This document shows, piece after piece, positions 1 through 13,015 of a DNA stretch of 64,000 nt (position 1 is its first letter; each line of letters begins with the position of its first letter). A model generated the notes under the pieces. The model had not been told where the DNA came from and ran no database searches. It was given only the letters and a program-made list of their open reading frames with translations. This stretch comes from Dallia pectoralis (lineage: Eukaryota > Chordata > Actinopteri > Esociformes > Umbridae): positions 8,638,458 to 8,702,457 of the forward strand of contig CM055748.1 in assembly GCA_029465975.1 (NCBI GenBank). The letters are read 5' to 3'. Both the position numbers and the translations under genes were made by a program.

Positions 1-1642
1 GGTGTGTGGGCTTCAGAGGTTGGAATACTGAAAATGAAAACAAACCAACGCATTTCAATGAATCATTCCAGTTCTCTGGCCTAAAACACATTCACATGCC
101 ACATGTCACCCCCAAACCACATTAATTTGAGGCTGAAACTGGTGCATTTGATGTAGTTTTTAACCACATTTATGTAATGGCTGGAGGATGTTTTGGTCTG
201 ATTTTTGCTTGAATATGTCATTAGGATGATGCGGAAAGGTTGTTTTCGTCTGTCTCACCAAAAGAAACTGCTCTTTGTTAAAACTGAAACGTTTTCTCAA
301 GGTTTCTGTCACTGACATTTTTAAATGCCCGGCCATTGATTTCCAAGGATGGGTTCAATGGCATTTACTGGGCTGTAAAACCTGCCTTTATTCTGCATTG
401 GTGAGCATTGAGTAGATCAGGTTTATATGGGACTGCTTTTATAGAAACAGGGTGAAAGATAATATTTTGGGTGAGTGTAAAAGCACAGGGTGCAAAGACT
501 GTGGTAAAGAAGAGGTTAGAGATGACTGGTGTCTGTAATAGTAAATTATAGGTTTGCTGAGTAAAATGCAGAGGTTTTTCGGTAGAAAATGGCCGATAAT
601 GGTTGAACTAGATTGGTGTATATGAGGTTGATGAGATGGTTGATGAGAGCTTAGTGTATATGAGGAGTGAGAGAGGCATGCTTTATCCTCTGCTGGCTGC
701 AGGCCTCAGGCCAGGTGGAAAGAGTTGATTGGGTGGTGTGTGACCTGGTCTTAGAAGGTGCCGTCCTCTTTTCGGCTTTTGAAGCTTGGATTTGTGAGGT
801 TTAGGATTGTGTTCAGGGGGTTCCTGGGGGCAATCCGAGAGCCTACTGCAGGGGATTGATATGCACAGTGTCTGGCTGTTGTTCGACCATGATTAAGGCC
901 AGCTAAATATACTAGTCGCCGTCCACGTAGCATTGTTGAGTTCAGGTGTTTCAGCCAAACCCATTGCCTTTAGGTGCATACAATCCAGCAAATAGCCATT
1001 GAATCTCCATAGACAAACATTGGCAATAGGGTTGGCTGATGTTGTTTGCCTTGCTGACAGACATCGCCCTTCAGCAAATAAAAAGACATTAGCCGATGGC
1101 AGTGGGCGATGTTTAACAGTTGTGTCTCATACATTTGCACAGGTTAAATGTTCTGTTAGTTATTTGCGGTCTGACTTGACGACAGTAACCTACCCCTGTT
1201 GCGGCGGCCAGTCATCAGCGTGCTCAAATGGCGGCGGCCAGAATGCACTAAACACTTCAACCGCTAATCCCATGGCACCAAATTACCAATTATAGTCATG
1301 GAACTTAATACATGGCATTTATAGATAAAAGTCTTTAAAATGTTTATATACCAGACCAGTAAGACAAATACTTGGCATTTGACCTATGAATTTGAGTTTC
1401 TACGTGCTAAATGAGATTATATTTTTACTGTATATATGTTAACAGATTTTGGAAGACAATGTGTACAAGGATTTTTCAATTAACCATATGATGGCACTAT
1501 AGAGTTTTTTTTACATGTATCATCCCGCTTGAGGTTTTTATGTAATTTAGAATTTGTAAAAACTCTTTAACTTCATTCCTTTAGCCCCGAATGCCAGATC
1601 TTCATGTGTCTTTATATTTTGCCTGTATGTATGATGGTCATT

Positions 1643-1686
<44 letters not shown>

Positions 1687-2399
1687 CATGGCCGCTGTTG
1701 ACCAACGAACATGTGTAGAGTGTATTTTTGCACATATTAGCACAAATGCTGGCACAAATCCACAAATGCTATGTTGTGTTGATGGGCATTTTGGTAAAAT
1801 CATCTATGTGACACTTGGAGCTACTGTGAACATATGGTTCATATGTGTTTCTCAGTGCATATTACGTTTCTAAAGCTTTCTGTGTCAGTGATCACTTGGG
1901 CAAATGGATGGAATTATTAAAAAAATGATTATATCAAAAAACAAATTGGAAAGCAACACAAATTTTTGTTGGGACGATTCAGTTGACTGGATGTGACCTA
2001 ACAGTGGGGAAACATAGTGTACTTACATAAACAGTAGTGAGTATTGTTATAGATTTTAAGGCTAACTGAATAAGCCAGCAGTTCAAGCTGAGCAGATAAT
2101 TTGCGGTGATACCCTGTTAAGGGTTTGCAGACATCAGGCAGTCATTGCATGCCAAGCTTTTGTGGTTGAGTAGTATCGTATATAAAGTTAATCCATCCAA
2201 ATATAGCCGAGTGTTCTTTTTGTTTTTTACATATTTGGACATATGGATATGTGTTTTATTCCATCGCATGATCATCAAAAATCTAAAGAAATGCAATTTC
2301 ATAGTGCAGAAATGGTTCAACTAAGTCAAGTTTGGGAGCAATTTAGCCTCGTTTAAACCACCACCCACCCACAGCATTTTTGATAGGATTGAGATCTAG
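1..2399. other. Intergenic DNA, no gene recognised
   Basis: AT-rich non-coding DNA. Open frames are short, lack splice-site support and resemble no family I recognise. The only clear structure is a GT dinucleotide microsatellite at 1646-1681. Confidence 0.6.
1646..1681. repeat. (GT)n microsatellite
   Basis: About 18 uninterrupted GT units. It produces HTHTHT and VCVCVC translations on the two strands that should not be taken as protein. Confidence 0.9.
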
Positions 2400-2850
2400 G
2401 CTTCGACTCTGCCATTGCATAACCCTCCGTGTTTATATTGTGAGCCATTCTATTATAGCTTTGCATGTGTGTTACAATCATTGTTTGGCTGTAAGATCCA
2501 TGTTCGGTTCAGCGTCAGCTTGTTTACCAATTGCCTCACATTCTCCTTGATACATTTTTGGCACAAGATGGAATTTTTGGTTGATTCTAAGCCAGCACCA
2601 AACCATAATGCTGCCACCTCCGTGTTTTACAGTTGGTGGGGCAGAGGTGTTTTCAACCGGACCTCCCATGTGGGCCATGTTTGCGCAGTCTTTTTCTGAA
2701 TGTTGAGATCTCTGGATGTTACCCTGGGGTTCATAGAGACATCTATGAGCATCTTTTGGTCATTCTTATTCCAGGAATTTGGTAGGACGACCAGCCCTAT
2801 GTTGATTGCCAGCGGTCTGAAATTAGATACTTTAAGTCACTTGGAAATAA
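2400..2850 (-). mobile_element. Degraded DNA-transposon remnant (Tc1-like transposase trace)
   Basis: On the minus strand around 2600-2640 the translation reads TVKHGGGSIMVWC, which is close to the conserved KHGGGSIM(V/L)WG segment of Tc1/mariner transposases. The rest is decayed, with stops and no inverted repeats that I could find. An old fragment rather than an active copy; the exact family is uncertain. Confidence 0.5.
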
Positions 2851-5485
2851 CTTCCTATGGGGATCAATAGTCTTCTTCGTTCTGATGGGTTACCAAACAA
2901 TCCCATGTTTAAAACCAAACCTGACCAAGTTTCACATTTCGTAGAAGTTTCTGTAAAAAAAGTTTAACCTACTTACTCTAATTAGAGACAGGATTGCCTG
3001 CCTTTAAGCAGTTAACAGCCAATACCCTTACATAAATTCATACAGGGACCATGCTACCTCATAAAGCTGGTTGGGAAAATGCACAAAGACTGGCTACAAA
3101 CAATCTACAATACTAACTGTATTTTCGGTCTGTTTAGGTACTGTATACTATGTATGTGTTTCTTTCTCTTCATGGCCTGTTGTTTTATTAATTGTTCTTC
3201 ATATTCTCAGTCTAAACTGGGAAGGAAAGGAGAGAGGTGAGGGGGGCAGAGTTCATAGGATATTAAACTATGTTTGTGTTTCCACCTTTCTGCTCTGAGT
3301 TGATCTGTATCAAAATCACAGACAGACCTTTTGACCCAACCTGTGCTCCTGCAAATACATATCCATGTACAGTTACATAACTGCTGGCAACGAAATTCTT
3401 TGGTGCTGGTAGTTGACGTTACCGCTTTGAATTGCAATTTGACCGTTGGAAAAATGTCTACCTCTTGCTCTGTGTTGTCAAGTGTGTTTTTTCAACAAAT
3501 TTTTTCATTTTTTTTAAACGGGTGTCAATTTAAAATACCAATAACAAAAACACATCCAGATGCTATTGTTCATAGCTACATAGCATTAGTCTAATAACAA
3601 TAGTATAATAGTACGTTCATTTAAAAATTCTACAAGTTTAGTCCTGCAGGACTCCTGAGGACACCTGCACAATTCCTTCACAATGGATTCAATTACTGCA
3701 GGTTTACTGCTGGACCTTTTGTCAGTGGAATGTAGCAAGCACAACAAGTGCCAGGGTCTGGTGGATTGGGTGGACCACAATGTGCCCCGCTGTCTACGGG
3801 GTTTGAGGCCCTCTCAGCATGACTCTTTCCCCAAGCTTTCTTTCCTGTCGATTAAAATGAGAAAATACCTAATAATTCTACAAAATTTCAAAATGATATT
3901 GTCAGTTCGAATATAATTAACTTTTACTTTTGTATTGGGTTGTATCATCTAAAAATGAAGACTTTCTAAGAACATTTGCAATTTCTCTACATAAACCCTG
4001 GCTTTCTACAAGGATTTCATGATAAGTAGCTTAGTAGCCAGTGACGAAGCATGTCAACCACAACGTAGTTTGTAGACTGTCTGCTGGCTTAGTGTTATAT
4101 GTTCCTCAATTCATCAACCAACAAGATTCAAATAAAAAAATGTTTGCGTCAGGTAAATCTATTTATAGTGAATCCCTGCGTGGGTTGGGATGATTTATTT
4201 ATTTATTATCAGAACATGTCTAAATAGTAGTATATGTTTAGCCAAACAAAGACACTGCCCACCAATGCATTCAGGAATGTGCAGTCAAACTGAAAATTAA
4301 AACGGATTTATTGACTAATTTGGTGATAAAGGAACCATGTCTATATGTTATTTAAATCAGGACTGCTTTCTCAAAAGGAAACCATTTACAGTAAAACATT
4401 GGTAATATCTTATTAAAAAGGTATCCAGCCTTCAAGAAGCCAACCAGGTCCTGTTTGGAATCAAAGTGCAGCACAGTGGCCAGATTAACACGTGTTCTGT
4501 ACGGTATGAAATCAGTCTGTCCCCAGTTCTCGGTCTCTTCCTTAAAGCCAGCTAGGACTGATAATAAGATTAGCGACCTGGTCTGAGATACATTAGCCAT
4601 CCCTCATCTCCGTGAGGGCCACGGAATTGAGCAGACAGATGGGGATGGTTTGTCTGGGGAAGATTGAGGATAAACCTGCTGGGTTACGACAAACTCAGTT
4701 TCGCCCAGCACTTTTCTCAACCGTTCAGACGCATAAAGAGACATGTCTTATGCGTTTCATTCACACCTGACACACACTTGACAGGGACATTCGCTTATGC
4801 CCCATCTCCATGCAAAATAAGCAAAATCCCTTTGAACTGTGAGAAAATTAAGGACTCAACAAGCGTTTATTGGTTATTTTACCAGTAACTCTGCTAAGTT
4901 TTTATTGATTATGGCAACGACATAGCGTGTTGACTTCCTAGTGCATATTTTTACACGAAAAAAATCCTTAAAAAAATACAGCAGGTCGTAGTAAAATGGA
5001 GGCAGACTGAAGCTTGTGTGTATATGTATTTTGTAGAGCGAAATATGTAGTGTTTTATAAACTACTATACCAGCGAACATTTCTTCATGAACAACAGTTT
5101 GCAGCTGTTTCAAAGTCAGTAATAATAATTTGCTATGAATATCCATGTGTTGTATATGAAGAACGTATAATAGTTGCATTTATAATTAAAATTAAAGTCC
5201 AAAGCTTTGCTTAAACCCTTTTGTCATGCTTGAAGTCTTCACTAAGTGGACGAAAAACCCTGTGCCATCAAACAAACGTTCTTTAATATTTATAAGATGT
5301 CTTATGATTTCAAAAACACATTGACCTTGATGATGAATGTTCTTGTCAGTGATAAAGTCTACAACCAATACATGGACAGTTGGGATTCACGATTCATTAA
5401 AAAATAAATACTATACATTTATTAGTATATTGTCAATACTAGCTGGGTAGATTAGATGGTAAGCTGATAATCAGTTATCGTTGTC
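2851..5485. other. Intergenic DNA, no gene recognised
   Basis: No exon with convincing splice sites, no RNA gene and no repeat array was found here. Open frames are short and unlike known proteins. Confidence 0.5.
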
Positions 5486-5700
5486 ATCGTGTTGGAATCA
5501 GGAGAAATAGGCCTGAGAGACTTTGAAAGGGCCTCATTGTTATTGCCGAACAAATGGGTCAGAGCATCTCTGAAACAGCAAGTCTTGTGGGGTGCTCCCG
5601 GTCAGGTGGTTAGTACCTACTGAAAGTGGTTAGAGGAGGGACCAACCACAATACGACTACAGGGTGTTGGACGCCCCAATGCTCATTTATGCGCAAAGGC
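5486..5700 (+). mobile_element. Tc1-like transposon 5' transposase fragment
   Basis: The plus strand encodes broken pieces resembling the N-terminal helix-turn-helix region of teleost Tc1 transposases: a LRDFERA-like segment near 5510, then VVSTY, and a QGVGRPNAH-like segment near 5660-5685. Frames shift and a stop follows VVSTY, so it is a fossil. No terminal repeats and no DDE domain are present downstream. Confidence 0.55.
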
Positions 5701-6234
5701 AATGTAGTTGACGGAGATTGCACCAGATAGATATACAGTACTGTTTGAAAGTCTAAGGCACATGTAAGTTGGGCGAGTAAATTTATTTATTTGGGTAGTA
5801 AATGTAACTGTTTCTACTGTGCCATTGATTTTGCTATCCATCTTTTGTGCAATCTTCACAGCGCTCACTAAAGCTCCCTTATAAACTATTTATTTCGAAC
5901 AGGCTTTGGAAACAATTTTTGAGATATGTCTATGCCAGGTCATTAATAGGGACATGCTTCAATCTCAGAGTAGGCATTTAATTTCGATTTTACGGTATAT
6001 ATAATCCCTGGCTTCAACAGAATAGTATACATTTTTAATTAGCTAATTTCCTGTGGACTGGAGACATCATGGAATCATGACATCACATTAGCTGCAGGGA
6101 ACCTATTCTTGTCAAACTAATATTCGTCTTGTAACTTTTGACAACATGACCAATAGTTTTCCCTGGATGTAACAGTATTACCTTGTGTTTGTGCAATTTT
6201 AAACAAAATATGTAATACACATCATGTCAAGTTC

Positions 6235-6310
6235 CAGGAATAATCAGAATCAGGTTTATTCTCCAAGTCTGTTTACACACACAAGGATCTCTTTCTGACA
6301 ACTAGCTGCA
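6235..6310 (-). mobile_element. LINE 3'-tail fragment
   Basis: Read on the minus strand this ends in AATAAACCTGATTCTGATTA preceded by a TCCTTGTGTG-type stretch. The same tail occurs on the plus strand at about 37085-37160. Such AAACCTGATTCTGATTCT tails are typical of short 5'-truncated fish non-LTR elements. No coding part is attached. Confidence 0.5.
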
Positions 6311-6407
6311 GCATTTTGAACACAATTTTAAGACGTACACAAAACGTCAAAAAGAGCAAAAACACACAACACGAACAGTCAAGAGATCAGTGTGGATCAT
6401 TCTAATG

Positions 6408-6702
6408 CAGAGGAGGGCAGATATTTCAGCTCAGGGGCCACATCAGCACTTTGAAATTATATGAAGGGCCACGATGGTAATGTAATTTGTTTATTCTAAA
6501 AGATTTTTGGGCCAGAAAAGAGCAATAATTAAAATGTATACACATAACATATATACTGGAGGTGTGTTATATCTAAATAACTTTAATTCAGATTCAGATA
6601 CATTACAATTGGACTGCCAAGTTATTTTGCACTTCCTCTCAAAACTGTTTTAATGGGCCTGATGGAATTGCCTCGAGGGCCGGATTTGTTTGCCCACCCC
6701 TG
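6408..6702 (+). mobile_element. hAT-type MITE, family A, copy 1
   Basis: A 295-bp non-coding element that starts CAGAGGAGGGCAGA and ends GTTTGCCCACCCCTG, so its ends are imperfect inverted repeats of the form CAGGGGTGGGCAAAC. It is flanked by a perfect 8-bp duplication TTCTAATG (6400-6407 and 6703-6710). Copies 2 and 3 lie at 22719-23025 and 46013-46307 with the same internal text. The 8-bp duplication and CAGGGG ends fit the hAT superfamily. Confidence 0.85.
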
Positions 6703-6897
6703 TTCTAATGGATTCTCACATTGTTCATATTTAGGACACTTTATAGTATTTGGCCTAGCATGATGAAAATTACAAAATGCACCGTATCTTAATGTCATTT
6801 ATATGGGCAAGACCTATTCAAAAGCCTATGTTTCATGCTTCGTGGATGATGTAGGTTGTGTAGGTTGAACAAAAGATTTTTTAGTTTAGATTTGCTG

Positions 6898-6985
6898 CCA
6901 ACCCCCCTGTGTGACTCATATGTGAGACTCATATGTGAGATTTATGTGTGTGGCTCATATGTGTGACTCATATGTGTGACTCGTC
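6898..6985. repeat. Short tandem repeat around TGTGACTCATA
   Basis: Five or so imperfect units of TGTG(A)ACTCATATG of about 16-17 bp occur back to back. No coding significance. Confidence 0.6.
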
Positions 6986-8367
6986 CAGTGGAAGCCATGA
7001 ATCGGCATTGTTGCCTGGCCTTTTGTTTCTGCTCATACCTACTGGCTGTCTTCACTCCTGAAGGCTTGTGCTAATTTCCTGTCCTGCCCTGCCTTAACAA
7101 TGGAGAGGAAGCTACCGCTCATCATCTCTGTGGAGAAGGTTGTTTACTCGCAGGTTGTAGAGACAGCACAATACCCCATCAGCATGCTAAATCCTTCAGA
7201 GGCAGCATCAGTTTCGTCTTCAGAATCGGCGTAATACCGTGACCCGCAATTATCTCATGTTGTCCACGCTTTAAAGGCATTCCAGTAATGCACGATGTAC
7301 GAGGGGAGATTACAGAAGCCCTGTAATTCTTTGCGGACAGGAGCTCAGTGAATTCTGTGTGATTCTTAATCACAGGTCCGCATTAAGCTGTGTTACGCTC
7401 CACAAGACTGTTAGGGGCGGTGTGTTAAGACGGACCCGACCCCCCAGCCAGGCCTGATGGTCTGTCACTAGTCCTAGCCAGGTCATCACCGCAGCCTTCT
7501 CACAGGGTAAGACATGACAGATTCGGGAGATTAAAGGGCCACTGTGTGTGTCCTGCCATTCCCTCTCTACACTAATGGCTTATAAATATCTCCTTAGAAG
7601 CCCTAGATCATGGGCTGGTGAGCCTCCTGCTGCTCTGGTGGTGTAACAGGGCAGCCTGCATTGCTTTCCTTTCATGCTTCAGAGAAGCAGAACCAGGGCA
7701 GTGGGGGCTGTTGAAGCCACTGATACCCGTCCGGTATTAAAACGTAAGAAGATGGAGAAGCAATTCTCCACGACATTTCCACACACCCATCAGACTAGCA
7801 GTGTTGACCTGCAACCTGTGGTGTGAAACAGCCATACAGGTTTACACACCCACACCCACACACACACACACTTTTCCCTTTTTAAAGGTCTGTTCATCTA
7901 GCTCAGCCATACATGACATTGTTACAGTTATTTACATCGAAATGTCACTTCTTCAGTTAGAAATTGACATTGATCAAAGCGTTAACATCCATTATTTCAC
8001 AGATCTGTTATCCGTGAGTGCTGCCTTTTCATATATGTTTGTCTCAGCTGGGAGAATGTGATTGTGTTCTGTGTTAGATGTGATTCTTCAAAGGTCTATA
8101 TACGATAGACAATTCTTTCTTCCAGCGTACATGGAAACAAGTCTAAAAGCGGAGGCACTAAGCAAACAGTAGCTTGGAGGTGCCAAGGTTATTGCTGGAC
8201 AGCCTCAGTTCCTGAGTTGAACACAAAAAAAATGATTCAAAAGGCGCCACAGTATAAAACCATCAGTCATCACTGAACCCTAATTTCACCATACTGGATA
8301 TCTATTGATATGAATAATGGAGGAATAGTCATTGTCCTAATTGAAGCCCTATCCAATATGAACTAGG
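6986..8367. other. Intergenic DNA, no gene recognised
   Basis: This stretch is somewhat richer in GC than its surroundings at 7000-7750, but no exon with paired splice sites or recognisable protein was found. A CA-rich microsatellite-like run lies at about 7846-7871. The GC-richer part could be a conserved non-coding element; that cannot be judged without alignment. Confidence 0.4.
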
Positions 8368-8375
8368 TTTCGACT

Positions 8376-8535
8376 CAGAGCCGGCCCTGACCAATATGGT
8401 GCCCTAGAAAAAATTAGCTGGTGCCCCCTTATCAATGCAGGAAATTTGTGTGTATTTTTTACTCGTTTGGCGCCCCTATGGATGAACGGCGTCCCTGGCA
8501 TTTGCCTATACCGCCTGTGCTGCGGGCCGGCCCTG
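8376..8535 (+). mobile_element. hAT-type MITE, family B, copy 1
   Basis: A 160-bp element with ends CAGAGCCGGCCCTGA and GGGCCGGCCCTG, which are inverted repeats of each other. A perfect 8-bp target duplication TTTCGACT flanks it (8368-8375 and 8536-8543). The second copy, of the same 160-bp length, lies inside an esam intron at 29086-29245. Non-coding. Confidence 0.8.
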
Positions 8536-8543
8536 TTTCGACT

Positions 8544-9500
8544 ACTCTAATCAGTTTAACTAGGTCATGGCAAGTGCTGTATCACAGTGATAAATGGAGA
8601 CATTAATATTAAACTCTTGTAGTAGTCATGATTCAGTCGTTCCAAATGCTGTGATGGCGATGAGTTATTGGTCATTATGGTGCGGTATATAGCGGCAGGG
8701 AGAAATCAAGAGGAGTCCCTTTCTTTCGAGTTGATTGGGCCTCACACTCTCTCATTGGGATTTGCCACAATGCATTATTCAAGTCAAATCCATCTGACTT
8801 GACTGCCTGTGCGGGGAGGAATTGTAGGGCTGCCACAGGGACTGTGTTGTATTGCCTCAGGCATCGAGGAAATTTGGAAAGTGGTGCTCTTATTTTCGTT
8901 CTTCTCTGCGTATAGTGTGTTCGGTATGACAGTACATTATATAGCTCAACATGGTTTCAGTCAGTTTCATAGTCTCAGGAAGTTATATGTAAGCATTTGT
9001 CTAACTACCTCAACATGTTTAGGTTTTTATTAATTGTGTATTTTTCAATGTACATTTTTATATGTGCTACAGAGAGTTGATAGTTTGATTATCTGTTTAA
9101 AAGCAACCTCAATCATTCCTAAAATATGTAACATTGAAGTAAAGAACCTTGCTTAACATCTTCACCTTTTGAGAACGCTACAGTATACTGCATTTGATCG
9201 GGAGACAAACATGGATTGTGGGAGTTTGAGCCCATGTATGGATGAGAATCGACACCTAAGAGGAATTCGAGCTCATGTGATGAGATGGCATACTTAAAAA
9301 TTTCCGAAAATAGATGCAGAGATTATGCTAATGCGATCCAATTTAAAGGTGCCTCCAAATAGTATTTATTATTGAAGCGCCATCTGTTTAATGCCCTAGG
9401 GTCAGCAGAATAAAGTATGCTGCCGGTCTGCCACGAAGAAGGCAATCTAATAGTCCTACATCGCGAACCCGCTCTCTAGACCGCGAGGAACTAAACTCCC
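8544..9500. other. Intergenic DNA, no gene recognised
   Basis: No supported exon, RNA gene or repeat was seen in this stretch. Confidence 0.45.
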
Positions 9501-9514
9501 GATGTGCCTGACGA

Positions 9515-9985
9515 ATGCCACTTAGTCCGACGTGTTACACAACCTGCAAAAATGCCACTCATGCTGCTGTGAGTCCTCAGGCACTGTTCAGGTCGATTGT
9601 CCAGAGTATTTATGGACCCATTCATCTGTCCAGTTTCCGGTTGGTCGTCCCTGTCTGCTTCAAGATGTCCACCGTGGACCTACTGCACAGTGGAACTGTC
9701 ATCGCAACGTTGTTTGAGAGACCGGTCGAGAATCACATTACTTTCATCATACCTGCCACCCTAGACCCAATGCAATTACAACAGTGCCATGGATGCTGCC
9801 GTCGTCGCTTTACTGCACACCGCCCTAACCCACCTGGACAAGATGACAACACACGTGAGGATGCAGTTTATGGATCACAACGCTGCTTTCAACAGCCCAG
9901 AGAATTCTAAGCTTGTCAGACAGTTGGAAGAGCTGGAATTTGACCCCGCCCTGCACCACTGGATCTAAGACTTCTGATAGGCTGA
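9515..9985 (+). pseudogene. Non-LTR retrotransposon reverse transcriptase remnant
   Basis: The plus strand carries a decayed LINE reverse transcriptase. One frame has the segment LFERPVENHI followed by LDPMQ (about 9700-9770), matching the usual CFERLV.NHI..TLDPLQ stretch. After a frameshift a second frame gives ALTHLDKMTTHVRMQFMDHN and AFNSPENSKLV (about 9800-9925), matching the LTHLD...YVRMLFIDFSSAFNT region that holds the first catalytic Asp. Stops follow HHWI at about 9965. Frameshifts and stops make it a dead copy; the clade is not assigned. Confidence 0.75.
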
Positions 9986-11416
9986 TCCTCGTGATTAACT
10001 GTAGACCGCATCAGGCAGCTCATACAAAATTTAGATTTCTGTGGTAAATTAACTTTGGTCATTTTGATACCTGCTTAGTGTTATTGTCCTGCTGAGTGGT
10101 CCAGTGTGAGCAGGTTTTTGCCATTTTCATGAACCAGAAGCCCCACCACTATATTTTACAGTTGTGTTGGAGTTATTTTATGCTAATGTATTCTAATTTA
10201 AACCCTCACCATAGGTGTCGGTAGGCCACCACTGATATGTCTACACTACAAAAAAATGTAAAAGGTTGTTTAGACTGATTTGGTTGCCAAGTGGGACTTA
10301 AATGTCCCTACAATATAAGCAAATCCTTTTTCTATTTTCAGACGCCTGTATTTGCCTGTGTACAATCCACGTTGTCATCCATTAAACTTCGCTGGGAATT
10401 TTTGTATAGTCTTCCTTTGTTTCTTATCAGAGCAGCCCCACCATTTTACCAAAGCAAAGTCCAATCATCAAACGAATGGGCTGTAGAAGTATGGTCGAAA
10501 TTAGTTAAGTAGGTCACATTGTTAACAGACAATGAGTCGCAATGGTCAAGGGACCAACCTGCGAATCAAACAAATTAGCTGACAACATTGTAGCCTACAA
10601 GAAAGCAGTGACTGCAAGGTGCAAACTTTAACAGTGCCACAATAATTCAGGAAGGTTAAGACACATATAGAGATTTAAGAAGTTCTACCTTGAAGCCTTT
10701 ACTTGTTAAAATATTGTCCTTCATTGTTTATTGATCATCTACTGATTAAACATCTACTGGCATTTAACAATGATACTAAATAAGTTCATAGTACATTCAT
10801 GTGATAATAGTCTGTTGGTTAGTGTGTCATTCTCATAAAGATCTGCTGCCCCCTCCTAGCTGCTTATGGTAACTACCAGATACGCTCAGTTGTCTTTTTG
10901 GGAACTTTTTCTTTTTTTAATGCATGTCAGTCACTTGAGGACAGAGGAAATGACCTGTCCCCATACAATCACCCAGCTGCCCATCACATTTTTCAGTTAC
11001 AGGCAATGGGCCAGGCTGAGTCAGGGGTTGTGATTTGAGTCCTCTGGTGTACATCTCATCAGATTGAATGCTTCTTATCTGACTGCTTTCTCAACCGGTC
11101 GAATCGAGCACTAAGGATGGTTAGAGGACTTCACTGAAAGAAAACATTCTTGTCAAAATCATTGAAATCATCAGTTTAATGTAGTCAACTGGATGGAATT
11201 TAATTTGACTGATCCCTTGTCATGACCCGGTCGATATTTGGGTTATTCCTGGGAGCGTGTGATCCGGACGGATCTGCCTAACCCTTTATTCTGAAATCAC
11301 TACTTTATCATTATGATGGCTTTAACGGCTCCGCCCCACTTGAAGCTTAAACCCTCTCATCCTATCAGAGAGTCAATGGGGCGGGACGATGCAAGGAAAC
11401 CCTGTCTGTCTGGCGT
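9986..11416. other. Intergenic DNA, no gene recognised
   Basis: No supported exon or RNA gene. Open frames are short and unlike known proteins. Confidence 0.45.
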
Positions 11417-11590
11417 CACTCTCTTACCCAGGGTTCAGGGTGATGACACAGTTTGCATCACTCTCTTACCCAGGGTTCAGGGTGATGACACAGTTTGCAT
11501 CACTCTCTTACCCAGGGTTCAGGGTGATGACACAGTTTGCATCACTCTCTTACCCAGGGTTCAGGGTGATGACACAGTTTGCATCACTCT
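11417..11590. repeat. 42-bp minisatellite, four copies
   Basis: The unit starting CACTCTCTTACCCAGGGTTC repeats with a period of exactly 42 bp at 11417, 11459, 11501 and 11543, with a few bases of a fifth copy. The four full copies look identical. Because 42 is divisible by 3, open frames run through it on the plus strand; these are not considered genes. Confidence 0.9.
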
Positions 11591-12011
11591 ACATATACAA
11601 CATAGACCAGATATAGTAATTGAATCTCTTCATGTCAGTGCAGTAGTCATGTTAATAGTCACCAGTCTGGCACTCAGACGACTAGCCTAATATATTTGCA
11701 GATAGATTTCCGTAGCTTTTAGACATCCACGTGTGATTTCACTCTTTTTAATATATCAAAACGTCCCGCTAGTAGTTTCTCTGCAGCAGATGAGTTAAGT
11801 TCTTCTGAACGTTGTTATGTATGTATCTTTCCTTACCAAAACAAACACACCGACTTTGTCTAGTTGAAAACATGTTAGTTATTAGAAAACACAGATGGCT
11901 ATGGCGCCCAGCCTACAATGTGTTCTGCAGTGGCAGCTTTTCATGGGTTTATCAGTTGATGGATTTAGATTAATGATGATACTAGGGGTGGGAATCACCA
12001 GAGGCACCGCC

Positions 12012-12145
12012 ATACGATATTATCACAATACTTACGTCACGATACGATATTATCACGATACTTACGTCACGATACGATATTATCACGATACTTACGTCAC
12101 GATACGATATTATCACAATACTTAGGTCACGATACAATATTATTG
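12012..12145. repeat. 30-bp tandem repeat inside the hAT left end
   Basis: The unit ATACGATATTATCAC(A/G)ATAC repeats with a 30-bp period at 12012, 12042, 12072 and 12102, followed by a diverged fifth copy. It lies in the subterminal region of the hAT element, where transposase-binding repeats often occur; that role is an inference. Confidence 0.85.
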
Positions 12146-12339
12146 CGATTTTAAACATATTGCCATATTCTGCGATGTACTGCTATTATTATATTATTAT
12201 GATATATATAGTCACATAGGAATCCACTGCCCGCGACGTCCATGCATCACAAGTCAATGCAACACGTTCTGCTGTTTTCAAACTTGCCTGTACGTTAAGC
12301 TTAACTTCTCTCTAAAGCTTGGGTACGGCTGTATCCTTG

Positions 12340-12485
12340 AAAAAAACGGCACGACGGAGTCACGTACCTTGGTTCCACTGTATTTAGCAAGTGACAAAAT
12401 CCCTCATTTTCCACAACACTGTATGGACGCAGGTCTTTGCACATGAAGTAGGCGATGGCTTGAGTTATTTTCTTTGCTCGCTCAA
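12340..12485 (-). pseudogene. hAT/ZBED transposase fragment
   Basis: Read on the minus strand this gives ITQAIAYFMCKDLRPYSVVE followed by NEGFCHLLN and VEPRYVTPS. That order matches the conserved segment of ZBED-type hAT transposases (DLRPFSVVE..GF..L...LEPRY..PS) that follows the BED finger. It has no start, no catalytic remainder and no support as a host gene, so it is a fragment of the surrounding element. Confidence 0.75.
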
Positions 12486-12521
12486 AATTGGGAGGAGCTT
12501 TGTCAAGCTAATTGTGTCCAA

Positions 12522-12693
12522 TGTTGGTTGGTTTTTCGGCGGAGCTGGTTTAGCATTAGCACTCATGTTTGTGGTATTCCCAGAGTATTTTTATTTGCAT
12601 ACGACACTCCTTGCAAATCGCATGTCTCATATCCATCTCAGTTGTCCCCTCCTTGTTAAAAAATCAGAAAAAAGTCCAAACACTTGATTTAAA
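12522..12693 (-). repeat. BED-finger segment, duplicate 1
   Basis: This 172-bp segment is repeated in direct orientation at 13016-13187 with one difference noted by eye (TAGCATTAGC against TAGCATAAGC). The minus-strand translation has VWTFF, a stop, FFNKEG, then CKECRMQIK, and in a shifted frame GNTTNMSAN, which together match a BED zinc finger (W..F, C..C, and the GNTTN(L/M) turn). Confidence 0.85.
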
Positions 12694-13015
12694 AAACACC
12701 AGCGTTGGGGAAAACCTAAGGGCAATGACTAATGAATCATCTAAAAATAACTAAAAGCCTTATTATAGAATACATGTGGATTCACATCTAAATAATCAAA
12801 CAGCAGGTCAGTTCGACTGGGACCATCCAGAGATGTGAGTGACCAGGCCATTCGTTGGTATGGGAAGTATCGTGCAGCAGAGAGACAGTCACTAAAAGAC
12901 AACATTACACGAGCTACATAATATGTTCAAATGCCACTATTGAAGGGAAAAAGAAAATGCGGACCATGTATCGAGAACAGTATATATATTAAAATACGAC
13001 GTATCGCCCAATAAT

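Noticed and set aside
7000..7750. GC-richer stretch considered as a possible exon cluster
   Set aside because: No frame with matching splice sites or recognisable protein similarity; it could at most be a conserved non-coding element.
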